Source of the DNA: Bacteroidota bacterium | GTDB lineage: Bacteria > Bacteroidota > JABWAT01 | DNA: 64,000 nt | Assembly (NCBI GenBank): GCA_020161835.1 | Contig: JAIUNL010000011.1 | Span: 62,001-126,000, forward strand | Direction of reading: 5' to 3' | Part shown: positions 45,981-54,144 of the stretch, one piece after another | Numbering within the stretch: the first letter of the stretch is position 1 | Layout of the letters: each line of letters begins with the position of its first letter | Notes under the pieces: model-generated | Databases searched by the model: none | The model's input: the letters and a program-made list of their open reading frames with translations, nothing else | What the model was told of the DNA's origin: nothing | Position numbers and translations under genes: made by a program

Positions 45981-47501
45981 TTACAGAACATATCCTTCTT
46001 CACCATGGTCGATCGTATCGAGACCCTGGCGTTCTTCATCAGCAGTCGGACGAAGACCAATAGTAAACTTAATTGCATAGGCAAGAATTACAGTTCCAAC
46101 AATTGAAAGAACAAGAGTCAGACCAACAGCTTTCAGCTGTGCAAAAACCAATCCGCCGTTTGTGACCAATTCTGCAAGTCCGTTAGGAACTGCATAACCT
46201 TCAGAAATCAGGTTCGCATTCACAGAAGAAGTTGCAAGTAAACCAGTCAGAATGGCACCTAAAGTACCACCGACAGCATGTACACCAAAGGTATCAAGAG
46301 CATCATCATAACCTAACCATGATTTCAGTTTAACAACTGCAACAAAAGGAATTGCTCCGGCAAGGACACCGATGATAACCGCACCGGTTGCATCAACGAA
46401 ACCAGCACCAGGCGTTACAACAACAAGACCGGCTACAGCACCTGAACAGAAACCAAGTACAGAAGCTTTTCTTTTCAGGATGTACTCAAGACCACCCCAG
46501 GTAAAGGAAGCAATTGCAGCAGCAAGAGTGGTGGTCATAAAAGCGTTTGATGCAACACCATCAGCAGCAACGGCAGAACCGGCGTTAAAGCCATACCAAC
46601 CAACCCAGAGCATACCTGTTCCAACCATAACCAGAACCATATTATGAGGCGCCATGGATTCTTTACCAAATCCGACACGTTTTCCGAGGATGATTGCAAG
46701 AATAAGAGCAGACCAGCCTGAAGACATGTGAACTACAGTTCCGCCAGCGAAGTCAATTGCAGGAATTGCAGCAGCTGAGTTCCAAACCCCGTTCATAAAT
46801 CCGTTTGCACCCCAAACCATGTGGGCCAGAGGGAAATAGACAATAAACATCCAGCCAAAAACGAAAAGCATAAGAGCAGAAAATTTCATCCGCTCAGCAA
46901 TAGCACCAATGATAAGTGCAGGAGTAATGATGGCAAACATCATTTGGAACATGGCAAAAACGTTTTGGGAAACCCAATAGCCATAGTTAGTATTTGGGGC
47001 AGAGGTAACATCTTTAAGGAAGAAAAACTCAGATCCGCCAAAAAACTCGCTTCCGAAACTGGTTCCGAAAACAAGACTGTACCCGACTGCCCACCAGAGA
47101 ATGGTGACTAAACCGGTAATACCCAGACATTGGGCAAGAACAGAAAGTACGTTTTTACGACGGACTAAACCACCATAAAACAAAGCAAGACCCGGAAGTG
47201 TCATAAACAATACAAGTGCAGCACAAATCATCATCCAGCCATTGTGACCAGGGCCAGAAACTCCGGCAACGGCAGAACCGGCAGGATCAGTATTGTTGAT
47301 GTACGCTTCAAGACCTTTGATACGGTCTTCAAGAGATGGGCCTGCAGCAACAGCAGCAGTAGAATCAGTTTTGGTAGAATCTGAAGCAACTGCAACAGAA
47401 TCAGGTGTCTGAGCCGATACATCGGTAACCGGCGAAGCCACCATCAGCATGAAACCGGCCAGTAGAGCCAGAAGTGGACGATGGGGGATTTTCATCTTCA
47501 T
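45981..47501 (-). CDS. amtB: Ammonium transporter with signal peptide and N-terminal extension
   Basis: This 506-residue Amt/Rh family channel starts at the ATG at 47501, with AGGAAA seven bases upstream. A further upstream frame start (47531) has no such site. A signal peptide ends near VSAQ, followed by a 50-60 residue periplasmic Ser/Thr/Ala-rich stretch that most Amt proteins lack. Eleven transmembrane helices begin at GWMMICAALVLFMTLPGLALFYGG. The C-terminal regulatory tail reads GLRPTADEERQGLDTIDHGEEGY. No glnK/PII gene is next to it within the window. Confidence 0.95.
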   Translation of the reverse strand: MKMKIPHRPLLALLAGFMLMVASPVTDVSAQTPDSVAVASDSTKTDSTAAVAAGPSLEDRIKGLEAYINNTDPAGSAVAGVSGPGHNGWMMICAALVLFMTLPGLALFYGGLVRRKNVLSVLAQCLGITGLVTILWWAVGYSLVFGTSFGSEFFGGSEFFFLKDVTSAPNTNYGYWVSQNVFAMFQMMFAIITPALIIGAIAERMKFSALMLFVFGWMFIVYFPLAHMVWGANGFMNGVWNSAAAIPAIDFAGGTVVHMSSGWSALILAIILGKRVGFGKESMAPHNMVLVMVGTGMLWVGWYGFNAGSAVAADGVASNAFMTTTLAAAIASFTWGGLEYILKRKASVLGFCSGAVAGLVVVTPGAGFVDATGAVIIGVLAGAIPFVAVVKLKSWLGYDDALDTFGVHAVGGTLGAILTGLLATSSVNANLISEGYAVPNGLAELVTNGGLVFAQLKAVGLTLVLSIVGTVILAYAIKFTIGLRPTADEERQGLDTIDHGEEGYVL

Positions 47502-47612
47502 TGAAATGTTTCCTTTTGCTTTATACAACACAATAGTTAAGGTTTATCTTCTTTTGCTTCTAATTTTGTTATGCGAACTGATTTGTTTTGTTTATTATTT
47601 ATCGTTCTTGTA

Positions 47613-47643
47613 CAAAATTACTTAACAAATATCGGGTTGTCAA
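47613..47643 (-). promoter_or_regulatory. Bacteroidota-type promoter for amtB
   Basis: Minus strand TAATTTTG (47620-47613), preceded at 20 bases by TTG (47643-47641). A leader of about 105 bases follows. Confidence 0.4.
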
Positions 47644-47827
47644 TACCGCCACGTTATTTTCTAATACTTTATTTCATTTTTACCTCAATTAATTACGTAC
47701 AATACTCGTTTTTGCATATTATATAAACACAGATATCTATATTGCATTAATCTGTAATGCCTCATCCAAGCAATTCAGGTTTAAAGAGGACCTACCCTTA
47801 TTTTACCTAAACAATTAAAGCGTGTTT

Positions 47828-47851
47828 CAGAATGTCAAAAATGACATTCTG
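47828..47851. promoter_or_regulatory. Perfect 10-bp inverted repeat upstream of the GH31 gene
   Basis: CAGAATGTCA, a four-base AAAA spacer, then TGACATTCTG. The symmetry and position suggest an operator for a dimeric regulator, or an mRNA leader hairpin. The following TTTGTTTTG is T-rich enough that a weak terminator or attenuator is also possible. Confidence 0.5.
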
Positions 47852-47915
47852 TTTGTTTTGAATTACAATGAATATTTTGAATATTCTCAAATCCCACTAA
47901 ACGTAAAGAAATGGT

Positions 47916-50900
47916 ATGAAACCCGGACTCCTGAAGCTATACAGCTCACTCTTATTTCTAATTTCACCTTCTCTCTCTTTATTCGCTCAAAATTCGGGAT
48001 CCTGGATACCGGTCTCTCCGGTTCAGGGAGATACAATTACGATTGTATGTGATCCAAAATTGGATTCCCAAACTGCCGGCCTAACGGTAAGCTCAGTGAA
48101 TTTATATTGGGGTGTGAATGGTTCACCCGGAAGCTGGTCCCGCCCGGATGCTTCGTATTGGCCCACAGGAACCTCAAGTGAAGGAGGTTCTGCCGTTCAA
48201 ACTCCCATGATAAAATCGGGTGATAAATGGCAGATTAAAATCAAGTCCGACAAAAACCTCTCCAATATCCTTTTTTTATTCAGGGTCAACGGCAATCAGT
48301 TCTGGCTGAGAAATAACAATCAGGATTACAATCTTAAAGTTAATTCCCTTCCTCAATCTTTTGTTTCCTATTCAATTATGGGCAACTCAGTCAGAGTTCA
48401 GGCTCAAACTTACTTCATGACATTTTCTGCAGTTAAAGACAATATTGTTAAAATTGCCTATGACGACTCAGTTTTGGTAGATACTGCCATGTTACAGGAA
48501 GGCCAGTCATCACTTTCATTTACATCAGTCGATGAAACAGACTCAACCCTCGAAATGGCTACGGGATTATTAAAAGTAACACTCAGAAAACCAACAATGA
48601 CCAGTTATTTTTCAGATCAAACAGGTTCGGTACTTTTAAATCAGGCAGAAAGTGATGGATTTGAACAAGGTCAGCAATCAAGAGGAATTGCTTTCAGAAT
48701 AAAAAATGAAGCTTTGTATGGAATGGGTGAAAAAGGGATTGATCTGAACAGAAGGAATTATTCCTTTAATACTTACAACCGGGCAGATGGCGGTTACAAC
48801 AGAGCTTTATCTGCAATGAAAATTAATATCCCATTTCTAACCACCACCGGAAATTATGCGTTGTTCTTTGACAATGAATATCCAGCCGATGTTGATTTGA
48901 AAGATCAGATCAGATATTCTGCCCGTGGCGGTTTCATGACCTATTATTTCATTGCCGGAGATTTGAAAAAGCAATTAAAAGGCTACCATGAGCTTACCGG
49001 TTATCAGCCACTTCCACCCAAATGGGCCTTCGGTTTTATTCAATCTAAATATGGGTACAAAACTGAAACGGAGGTAAAAGCCATTGCCAATTCATTCCGC
49101 ACAAAAGGAATTCCGGCTGATGCAATTATCCTTGATTTGTACTGGTTTGGAGTTGAAAACTCAATGGGTAATCTGAGCTGGAATACTTCCGGGTTCCCCA
49201 ATCCGACAAAATTTGTTGCAGATATGAAGGCTCTTGGTTTTAAAATTATTCCGATTCAGGAATTATATCTCATAACCAGCAGCCGTTTGTACAGTCCGTT
49301 TTCAAACCAAAATTTATTGGGAAAAACGCCAAATGGAAATCCGTATGTCATTAATGGATTCTGGGCTGGTTCAGCAGGGTTGGTAGATATTACGAATCCG
49401 GCAGCACAGCAAGCCTGGTGGAATGAATCAAAAGCAATTATGAATTCAGGGATTTCTGGCTGGTGGACTGATTTGGGCGAACCGGAAAGTCATCCGTCTG
49501 ATATGATTCATTTTGGTGGAAAATCTGAAAAGGTACATAATGTGTATAACCTTTTATGGGCGAAAACTCTCTTTGACGGATTTAATACCGATTTCCCAAA
49601 TCAGCGTTTTTTCAACCTGACCCGAAGCGGAACTGCAGGCATGCAGCGGTATGCAACCTTTCCGTGGTCTGGTGATGTTGAGCGTTCATTCAATGGTTTC
49701 GCACTTCAACCCAAAATTATGCTGGGAATGTCACTTTCAGGAATCGGATATGAAAGTTCTGATCTTGGTGGATTTACCGGACCGGCCGCCTCACCTGAAC
49801 TTTATACACGCTGGCTCCAGTTTGGCGCTTTTAACGGAATTATGAGGGCTCACACCGCTCAGCACGACCCTGAACCGTGGAGATTCGGTGACCAGGCACA
49901 ATCAATTGTAACTGACTATATAAAACTCAGGTATTCCCTTTTTCCCTATTTATACACACTGGCTTCAAAATATACATTTGAAGGCGAACCCATAATCAGA
50001 CCCCTGATTTATGATTTCCCAAATGACCCCAATGTGGTGAATATGAGTTCCCAGTTTATGGTTGGACCTGATATTTTGGTTGTCCCTATTTTGAAGGAAG
50101 GACAGGTTACGACTGATGTTTATCTGCCTGAAGGAAACTGGATCGATTATTTTAATCCGAAGGAAATTTACAGCACAGGAAGCTATCAGATGAGCACACC
50201 TCTGAGCAAAATTCCGGTTTTCGTGAGAGAAGGGGCAATCATTCCCAAAACTACAGTTTCTTATAATCTTGCTGATACTAAAATTGATACACTAAATTTA
50301 TTTATTGCACTTGGTTCAAACAATACATCCGTTCTGAGTTCAAACGGTGAATTTTATGAAGATGACGGCAATTCACTCGACTACAAAAACGGGCAATTTA
50401 TAACCTCAACTTTTTCAATCCTGCCAACAGGAAAGAATTCCGGTCAGTTTGTTCTTACCCATTCAGGAGCTGGTTTTTCAAACTCACCCGAAAAACGGAC
50501 ATACATTCTTGAGTTTCCGTATTCTCCCGGCCTACCAATGATTTTTATTTCGGATGACGGATTGCCTGTCACTCATTATTCGTCTTTTTCGGAATTTAAA
50601 ACTGATACGGCTTACGGATTTTATTTTGATGCACCAAGAAATCTGGTTTTGCTGAAAACCACAAAACCATTCTCAACGGACTGGTCAATCAGTTTCAATT
50701 ACTACCCGGTTAGTGTTTCTGACGGTAAAAACCATTTAACTTTTAAACTTGCACAGAATTACCCAAATCCGTTTAACCCAACAACAAACCTTTCCATTTC
50801 CATCCCCTTTTCAGGTAGTACTGAACTTGAGATCTTCAATTTGCTGGGACAGAAAGTAAAAACGATACATTCGGGATATTTGTCTGCTGGGATTTATGAC

Positions 50901-50999
50901 TTCCAGTTTGATGGTAGTCATCTTCCATCAGGAGTTTATTTTGCCAGATTAAAATCAGGAACTGGCGAAAAGACAATCCGGATGGTGCTGATGAAATAG
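47916..50999 (+). CDS. Secreted glycoside hydrolase family 31 enzyme with T9SS sorting domain
   Basis: This 1027-residue alpha-glycosidase-like enzyme has a signal peptide ending at LSLFAQ. Residues of about 25-125 look like a carbohydrate-binding beta-sandwich. A galactose-mutarotase-like N-domain (about 150-350) precedes the GH31 barrel (about 365-700). The nucleophile is probably D519 in WWTDLGEPE and the acid/base D616 in SSDLGGF. C-terminal beta-domains follow. The last 80 residues are a T9SS domain (YPNPFNPTTNLSIS, ending MVLMK). The substrate (alpha-glucan, xyloside or other) cannot be decided. AAAG precedes the ATG as a weak ribosome site. Confidence 0.93.
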   Translation: MKPGLLKLYSSLLFLISPSLSLFAQNSGSWIPVSPVQGDTITIVCDPKLDSQTAGLTVSSVNLYWGVNGSPGSWSRPDASYWPTGTSSEGGSAVQTPMIKSGDKWQIKIKSDKNLSNILFLFRVNGNQFWLRNNNQDYNLKVNSLPQSFVSYSIMGNSVRVQAQTYFMTFSAVKDNIVKIAYDDSVLVDTAMLQEGQSSLSFTSVDETDSTLEMATGLLKVTLRKPTMTSYFSDQTGSVLLNQAESDGFEQGQQSRGIAFRIKNEALYGMGEKGIDLNRRNYSFNTYNRADGGYNRALSAMKINIPFLTTTGNYALFFDNEYPADVDLKDQIRYSARGGFMTYYFIAGDLKKQLKGYHELTGYQPLPPKWAFGFIQSKYGYKTETEVKAIANSFRTKGIPADAIILDLYWFGVENSMGNLSWNTSGFPNPTKFVADMKALGFKIIPIQELYLITSSRLYSPFSNQNLLGKTPNGNPYVINGFWAGSAGLVDITNPAAQQAWWNESKAIMNSGISGWWTDLGEPESHPSDMIHFGGKSEKVHNVYNLLWAKTLFDGFNTDFPNQRFFNLTRSGTAGMQRYATFPWSGDVERSFNGFALQPKIMLGMSLSGIGYESSDLGGFTGPAASPELYTRWLQFGAFNGIMRAHTAQHDPEPWRFGDQAQSIVTDYIKLRYSLFPYLYTLASKYTFEGEPIIRPLIYDFPNDPNVVNMSSQFMVGPDILVVPILKEGQVTTDVYLPEGNWIDYFNPKEIYSTGSYQMSTPLSKIPVFVREGAIIPKTTVSYNLADTKIDTLNLFIALGSNNTSVLSSNGEFYEDDGNSLDYKNGQFITSTFSILPTGKNSGQFVLTHSGAGFSNSPEKRTYILEFPYSPGLPMIFISDDGLPVTHYSSFSEFKTDTAYGFYFDAPRNLVLLKTTKPFSTDWSISFNYYPVSVSDGKNHLTFKLAQNYPNPFNPTTNLSISIPFSGSTELEIFNLLGQKVKTIHSGYLSAGIYDFQFDGSHLPSGVYFARLKSGTGEKTIRMVLMK

Positions 51000-51029
51000 G
51001 GTTGGTTGACCTGCTATTTTAAAAATAGA

Positions 51030-51062
51030 GATTTAAATCTGAATCAACTCAATATGGGCTGA
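51030..51062 (-). repeat. Direct repeat copy A (attachment-site-like), displaced end of the dCMP deaminase gene
   Basis: This 33-base stretch matches 53612-53644 at 30 positions. Reading the minus strand, both copies encode SAHIELIQI followed by a stop. The three differences are all synonymous (CAT/CAC, ATT/ATC, TAA/TGA). The core ATTGAGTTGATTCAGAT is identical. Homology stops at both ends. Confidence 0.85.
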
Positions 51063-51123
51063 TATTAATGCTAAACATTCTGGCATTTATCTAACCCCAA
51101 AGGAGTGACTTCCTTGTTGGAAA

Positions 51124-51477
51124 TCAAATCCACACAACCATCCCTCCTGATCCTTTTTCCACGAACGATTTGATCTCATCAGTCTCCCAGTAGGGAAAGT
51201 AAAATGCCATCAGATAGGGGTGATAGGTTTGTTTGTCCGCGGCGAAGCCATGGGTTGCGCCGGTCACCGGGTTCTGGATTTTCTTCCACCACCGGAAGGA
51301 TTGGCACGGAAACATCAAAAGGTAAAGGTAACCATTGCCATTAACAGATGAAGATTTGATTTTTTCAAAAAACAGTAAAAGCAAATAACACAAAATATCG
51401 AACGATGATTTATGTTCTCCTGAACCGTTATGCAGAAAAACATGATCAGGGAATTCAGGGATTGAAAATACCTGCAA
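51124..51477 (-). CDS. Hypothetical protein, possibly truncated
   Basis: I do not recognise this 117-residue frame. The only start is a TTG at 51477, eight bases after the stop of the lipoprotein gene, with CAGGA abutting it. It is aromatic-rich, with a hydrophobic segment (ILCYLLLLFFEKI) and a C-terminal part that reads like real protein (TYHPYLMAFYFPYWETDEIKSFVEKG). It could be a 5'-truncated gene. Confidence 0.35.
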   Translation of the reverse strand: MQVFSIPEFPDHVFLHNGSGEHKSSFDILCYLLLLFFEKIKSSSVNGNGYLYLLMFPCQSFRWWKKIQNPVTGATHGFAADKQTYHPYLMAFYFPYWETDEIKSFVEKGSGGMVVWI

Positions 51478-51485
51478 TCCTGATT

Positions 51486-52061
51486 TTACCGCGAATCTGT
51501 AAATTTTAAATAATCAGTTTTCTTATTCCCGACTTTCTTATATTCCCAGGCATCGTTATCAATGTATCCGACAGCGAAAAGAATATACCCACCAATTGTT
51601 GCACCGGCCAATTCGATCACCATAGAGTGGTCATAACTGTAAAACCGTAATTTGTGCTCACGAAGGGCATAAAAAATCGGGAAAAATGGGATTATTGCGA
51701 AATCACGTCCAGCGTAATAACAACTATCTGATTGAAATCTACCGCTAAAAGTCTTGCTGGCAAACAAGGAATCCTCCTTAAAAAGTTCAGCATGTAACCT
51801 TCTTTGTTTGTCAAACCGAATGTAAACAAATAAACTGTCCTCTTTGATATCACTCTTTTCATCTAAAAGCGACCACAATGTATTATTACCAAATGGATTC
51901 AATATCGGTTCATTTGAGTATACACCCTCCAGATAAGATGAATTTTTAATCCCCTCAGGTATTTCGGCATAATTGGCACAACCTTGAATGATAAAATTCA
52001 GGATAAAAGAAAATAAAACCCAAAAATAAATTGGAAAATGACGTTGGTTATGTGAAATCAT
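51486..52061 (-). CDS. Hypothetical lipoprotein
   Basis: This 191-residue protein has a hydrophobic N-terminus ending in a lipobox (FIIQGC, lipidated Cys about 28). The body is polar with DSLFVYIRFDK, DSCYYAGRDFAIIPFFPIFYA and a short hydrophobic stretch (GGYILFAVGYI). I cannot assign a family. It starts nine bases after the stop of the secreted-protein gene at 52071 and lies inside the islet. It is AT-rich. Confidence 0.6.
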   Translation of the reverse strand: MISHNQRHFPIYFWVLFSFILNFIIQGCANYAEIPEGIKNSSYLEGVYSNEPILNPFGNNTLWSLLDEKSDIKEDSLFVYIRFDKQRRLHAELFKEDSLFASKTFSGRFQSDSCYYAGRDFAIIPFFPIFYALREHKLRFYSYDHSMVIELAGATIGGYILFAVGYIDNDAWEYKKVGNKKTDYLKFTDSR

Positions 52062-52070
52062 TTGTGAAAA

Positions 52071-52931
52071 TCAATTGCCAAATTTTTGTTTAAGGTAACG
52101 CTGCCATTCTGGCATCACTTGTTTTTTAGAATAATTATAATCAAATTCATATTCATTCTTTTTATACCAATCGCCAAACCTTACTGTAATTGTATCTCCG
52201 CTAACAAGAGATCTTTTATTAATCAGCACATTTCGGTATCTTAAATTTGAACTGATATCTATTGTTCTAACTAATATCTTTTGATCGACGTAATTAATGC
52301 TATCAATTACTCCAGTTAAGTAAAAAAGCGAGTTTCTCACTTTTTCATGGTAACAAGTACCAACCGTATCCCCAATTCCAAGATCTTTAAATCTAAAACT
52401 GGTTATAATCGAGTCTTCGAAAGCTTCAATATTTAAATCACTTTGATAAAAATTACCCAATCCTTCCCGCACAAGTAACGGGTCATATTCGTTTTTAACG
52501 TTTTGAACTTCGATATTAATATCAAATGGAATTTCATTTAATTTTTTGTAAAGACAATTAAATACAATTTTTAAAATCAAATGGTGGTGTTTGACTCCGA
52601 CGATTTTGAGTGCATTCAATAAATCCTCAGATTTGCTTTTTGAACTAAAACCATAACCTCCGCTTCCGCTATAAAAATCTAATTGCCATGTAATTACAAA
52701 GTCTTCACCAATTGTTTTCATTATTTCGATAGAAGCAATTTGTTCATTTTGTTTACGAAAATGTTCCTTTACTTCAACTGTTAAAACAGTATCCAGTTGA
52801 GTGATACAATCCTGAATTGTTTTTGGTGCAGCAATCTTTTTGGGGGACATTTTGCAATAAGGAGGAAACCAATCGTCCCGATTACCATTTTCATTGGCAA
52901 CAAAAAGAATCAGTAAAATAATCAGGTTCAT
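52071..52931 (-). CDS. Hypothetical secreted protein (weak DUF6794-like resemblance)
   Basis: This 286-residue protein has a short N-terminal signal-like helix (MNLIILLILFVANENGN). The first half (KTIQDCITQLDTVLTVEVKEH...ITWQLDFYSGSGGYG...LKIVGVKHHHLILKIVFNCLYKKLNEI) has the layout of DUF6794-like domains: a PKTIxDxIxxLD start, a Trp, Gly-rich turn and a helical LN end. This is a pattern impression only. The second half is beta-rich (SSNLRYRNVLINKRSLVSGDTITVRFG). It is the first gene of the islet's leftward pair. It is AT-rich. Confidence 0.6.
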   Translation of the reverse strand: MNLIILLILFVANENGNRDDWFPPYCKMSPKKIAAPKTIQDCITQLDTVLTVEVKEHFRKQNEQIASIEIMKTIGEDFVITWQLDFYSGSGGYGFSSKSKSEDLLNALKIVGVKHHHLILKIVFNCLYKKLNEIPFDINIEVQNVKNEYDPLLVREGLGNFYQSDLNIEAFEDSIITSFRFKDLGIGDTVGTCYHEKVRNSLFYLTGVIDSINYVDQKILVRTIDISSNLRYRNVLINKRSLVSGDTITVRFGDWYKKNEYEFDYNYSKKQVMPEWQRYLKQKFGN

Positions 52932-53010
52932 TTTTACACAATCTTCAAGAAAAGTTGATCATACCAGCCAAATTTACAACCTGCGCACGAGGAAGGCATA
53001 ATTATAAATA

Positions 53011-53274
53011 ATGTTAAGAAAAGTGAACCCTAAATTCAAGCTGCCAATTATGCAATTTGAATTTACTGCTTGGGTGTTGGTATACCGTGTTCCCGGAAAA
53101 CCGGATCAGGCACTGATGGATAGGCAAAGAGCCATCAGCATGGTCAGAGGGATCGCCAGGAAGGAAGACTCACAAGTTGGGATTCTGGTTTTTTCTGCGA
53201 AATTGGTTGAAGAGGTAACAATGAATTTGTGGGCGGGCGGTTTTCGTTTTTTGGACATCTTAACACCGGGCTGA
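53011..53274 (+). CDS. Hypothetical small protein, doubtful
   Basis: This 87-residue frame (MLRKVNPKFKLPIMQFEF...ARKEDSQVGILVFSAKLVEEV) has a plausible composition and a distant AGGAAGG (14 bases) upstream. It matches nothing I know. It is divergent from the islet's other genes and may be a fragment of a larger degraded gene. Confidence 0.3.
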   Translation: MLRKVNPKFKLPIMQFEFTAWVLVYRVPGKPDQALMDRQRAISMVRGIARKEDSQVGILVFSAKLVEEVTMNLWAGGFRFLDILTPG

Positions 53275-53452
53275 CACCTGGGGCTATTAACGTTTCACCC
53301 GATTCAGTCAGGTAATGGAAAATGCAAATAATGCCAGAATCAGGGCAAGTGCGGATGCGAAGGTTCGTGCGTTCCAGAAAGTGACCGAAAAACTGGTGTT
53401 CTTTTAAAATATACAATTTTCATTTCCGGTCAGTTTCTGCGCAGCCGGGATT

Positions 53453-53583
53453 TGTGAAACCGCAGGTTTCACAGGCAAGGAACCTTTGCGTTCTGAGTCT
53501 GGCGAGCTTTTTCCCCCTTTTTCCAGAAAAAGGGGCCGTCGGAGACAATAAGAAATTTGGGTATTCTTGGCATATTCCAAGGG
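53453..53583. repeat. Cluster of four hairpins beside the right att-like repeat
   Basis: TGTGAAACC/GGTTTCACA (53453-53473), GCAAGG/CCTTTGC (about 53475-53489), CCCCTTTTT/AAAAAGGGG (53514-53535) and CTTGG/CCAAG (53568-53583). The first and third are perfect 9-bp stems. It is probably a structured repeat, RNA or recombination region. Confidence 0.6.
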
Positions 53584-53611
53584 TGCTTCAATTCCGCACA
53601 GAATAAGGGAC

Positions 53612-53644
53612 GATTCAGATCTGAATCAACTCAATGTGGGCTGA
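53612..53644 (-). repeat. Direct repeat copy B (attachment-site-like), end of the intact deaminase gene
   Basis: This is the partner of 51030-51062. It covers the last ten codons and stop of the dCMP deaminase gene. Its outer part GATTCAGATCTGAATC is a perfect 16-bp palindrome. Confidence 0.85.
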
Positions 53645-54064
53645 ATCGGTGAGACTTTTGATGCGGTGAAGTTTGTAAGGTTTGTGATAGAAAATTCTTT
53701 TAATTCCTGAATTGATCAGGGTTTTCAGGCAATGATAACACGGTGATGCAGTGATATAAATATCTGAGCCGTCGATCATCGTTCCATTTTTTGCTGCCTG
53801 CGTAATGGCATTGATTTCAGCATGAATGGTTCTGAAACAGTTTTCCTCGACATTGCCATCCTGATCGGTTGAAGTATAAACCAAACAACCCACATCAGTA
53901 CAATGTGGCTCTCCTTTCGGACTCCCGTTATATCCCGTTGCCAGAATAGAACGGTCTTTTACAATCATGGCTCCGATTTTTGCACGGTTACAGGTTGACC
54001 GTTCAGAAACCATATCTGCAATACGGATGAAGTATTCATCCCAACTGATTCTTGAATCAGACAT
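53615..54064 (-). CDS. Deoxycytidylate (dCMP) deaminase family protein
   Basis: This 149-residue zinc deaminase probably converts dCMP to dUMP for thymidylate synthesis (ComEB/Dcd-type fold). The zinc site has HAE in FRTIHAEINAI and PCxxC in SPCYHCLK, with an additional N-terminal WDEYFIRIADMVSERSTC segment and GYNGSP motif, typical of dCMP deaminases. It ends SAHIELIQI, the segment duplicated at 51030. Ribosome site and promoter are not clear. A heptamer array lies 27 bases upstream. Confidence 0.9.
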   Translation of the reverse strand: MSDSRISWDEYFIRIADMVSERSTCNRAKIGAMIVKDRSILATGYNGSPKGEPHCTDVGCLVYTSTDQDGNVEENCFRTIHAEINAITQAAKNGTMIDGSDIYITASPCYHCLKTLINSGIKRIFYHKPYKLHRIKSLTDSAHIELIQI

Positions 54065-54090
54065 ATTTTTCTTTCAAACTTTTATAAACG

Positions 54091-54118
54091 GTTACGGGTC
54101 ACTGATTACGGATTACGG
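54091..54118 (+). repeat. Heptamer array GTTACGG/GTCACTG/ATTACGG
   Basis: GTTACGG, GTCACTG, ATTACGG, ATTACGG in register, in the 80-base gap between the epimerase stop and the deaminase start. Confidence 0.75.
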
Positions 54119-54144
54119 GTAAAAGACAAATGCAATCAACCCGG

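Larger units (their letters stand above)
47502..47915. other. Divergent intergenic region between amtB and the GH31 gene
   Basis: This 414-base AT-rich region holds the amtB promoter (47613-47643) and a perfect palindrome at 47828-47851 about 65 bases before the GH31 ATG. No further gene is seen. A short open frame overlapping 47822-48052 is a shadow. Confidence 0.7.
52932..53614. other. Poorly coding end of the islet
   Basis: This 683-base region holds one weak open frame (53011-53274), no recognised gene, and a cluster of four hairpins at 53453-53583. It may contain degraded genes. A minus-strand open frame 53144-53416 and a short hydrophobic frame near 53300-53400 are not convincing. Confidence 0.5.
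51030..53644. mobile_element. Putative 2.6-kb integrated islet bounded by att-like direct repeats
   Basis: The interval between the repeats holds four small genes of unknown function, AT-rich compared with neighbours, plus a non-coding hairpin cluster beside the right repeat. It sits exactly at the 3' end of the dCMP deaminase gene and leaves that gene intact, a hallmark of site-specific integration into gene ends. No integrase is visible inside, so it would be a remnant or an element moved in trans. A deleted tandem duplication of the deaminase gene is the main alternative. Confidence 0.5.

Noticed and set aside
53011..53274. Integrase fragment for the islet
   Set aside because: No Arg-His-Arg-Tyr or serine-recombinase motif can be seen in this or any other frame of the islet.
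53144..53416. 90-codon minus-strand frame in the islet end
   Set aside because: It overlaps a competing plus-strand frame and has no family resemblance or ribosome site, so coding is unsupported.
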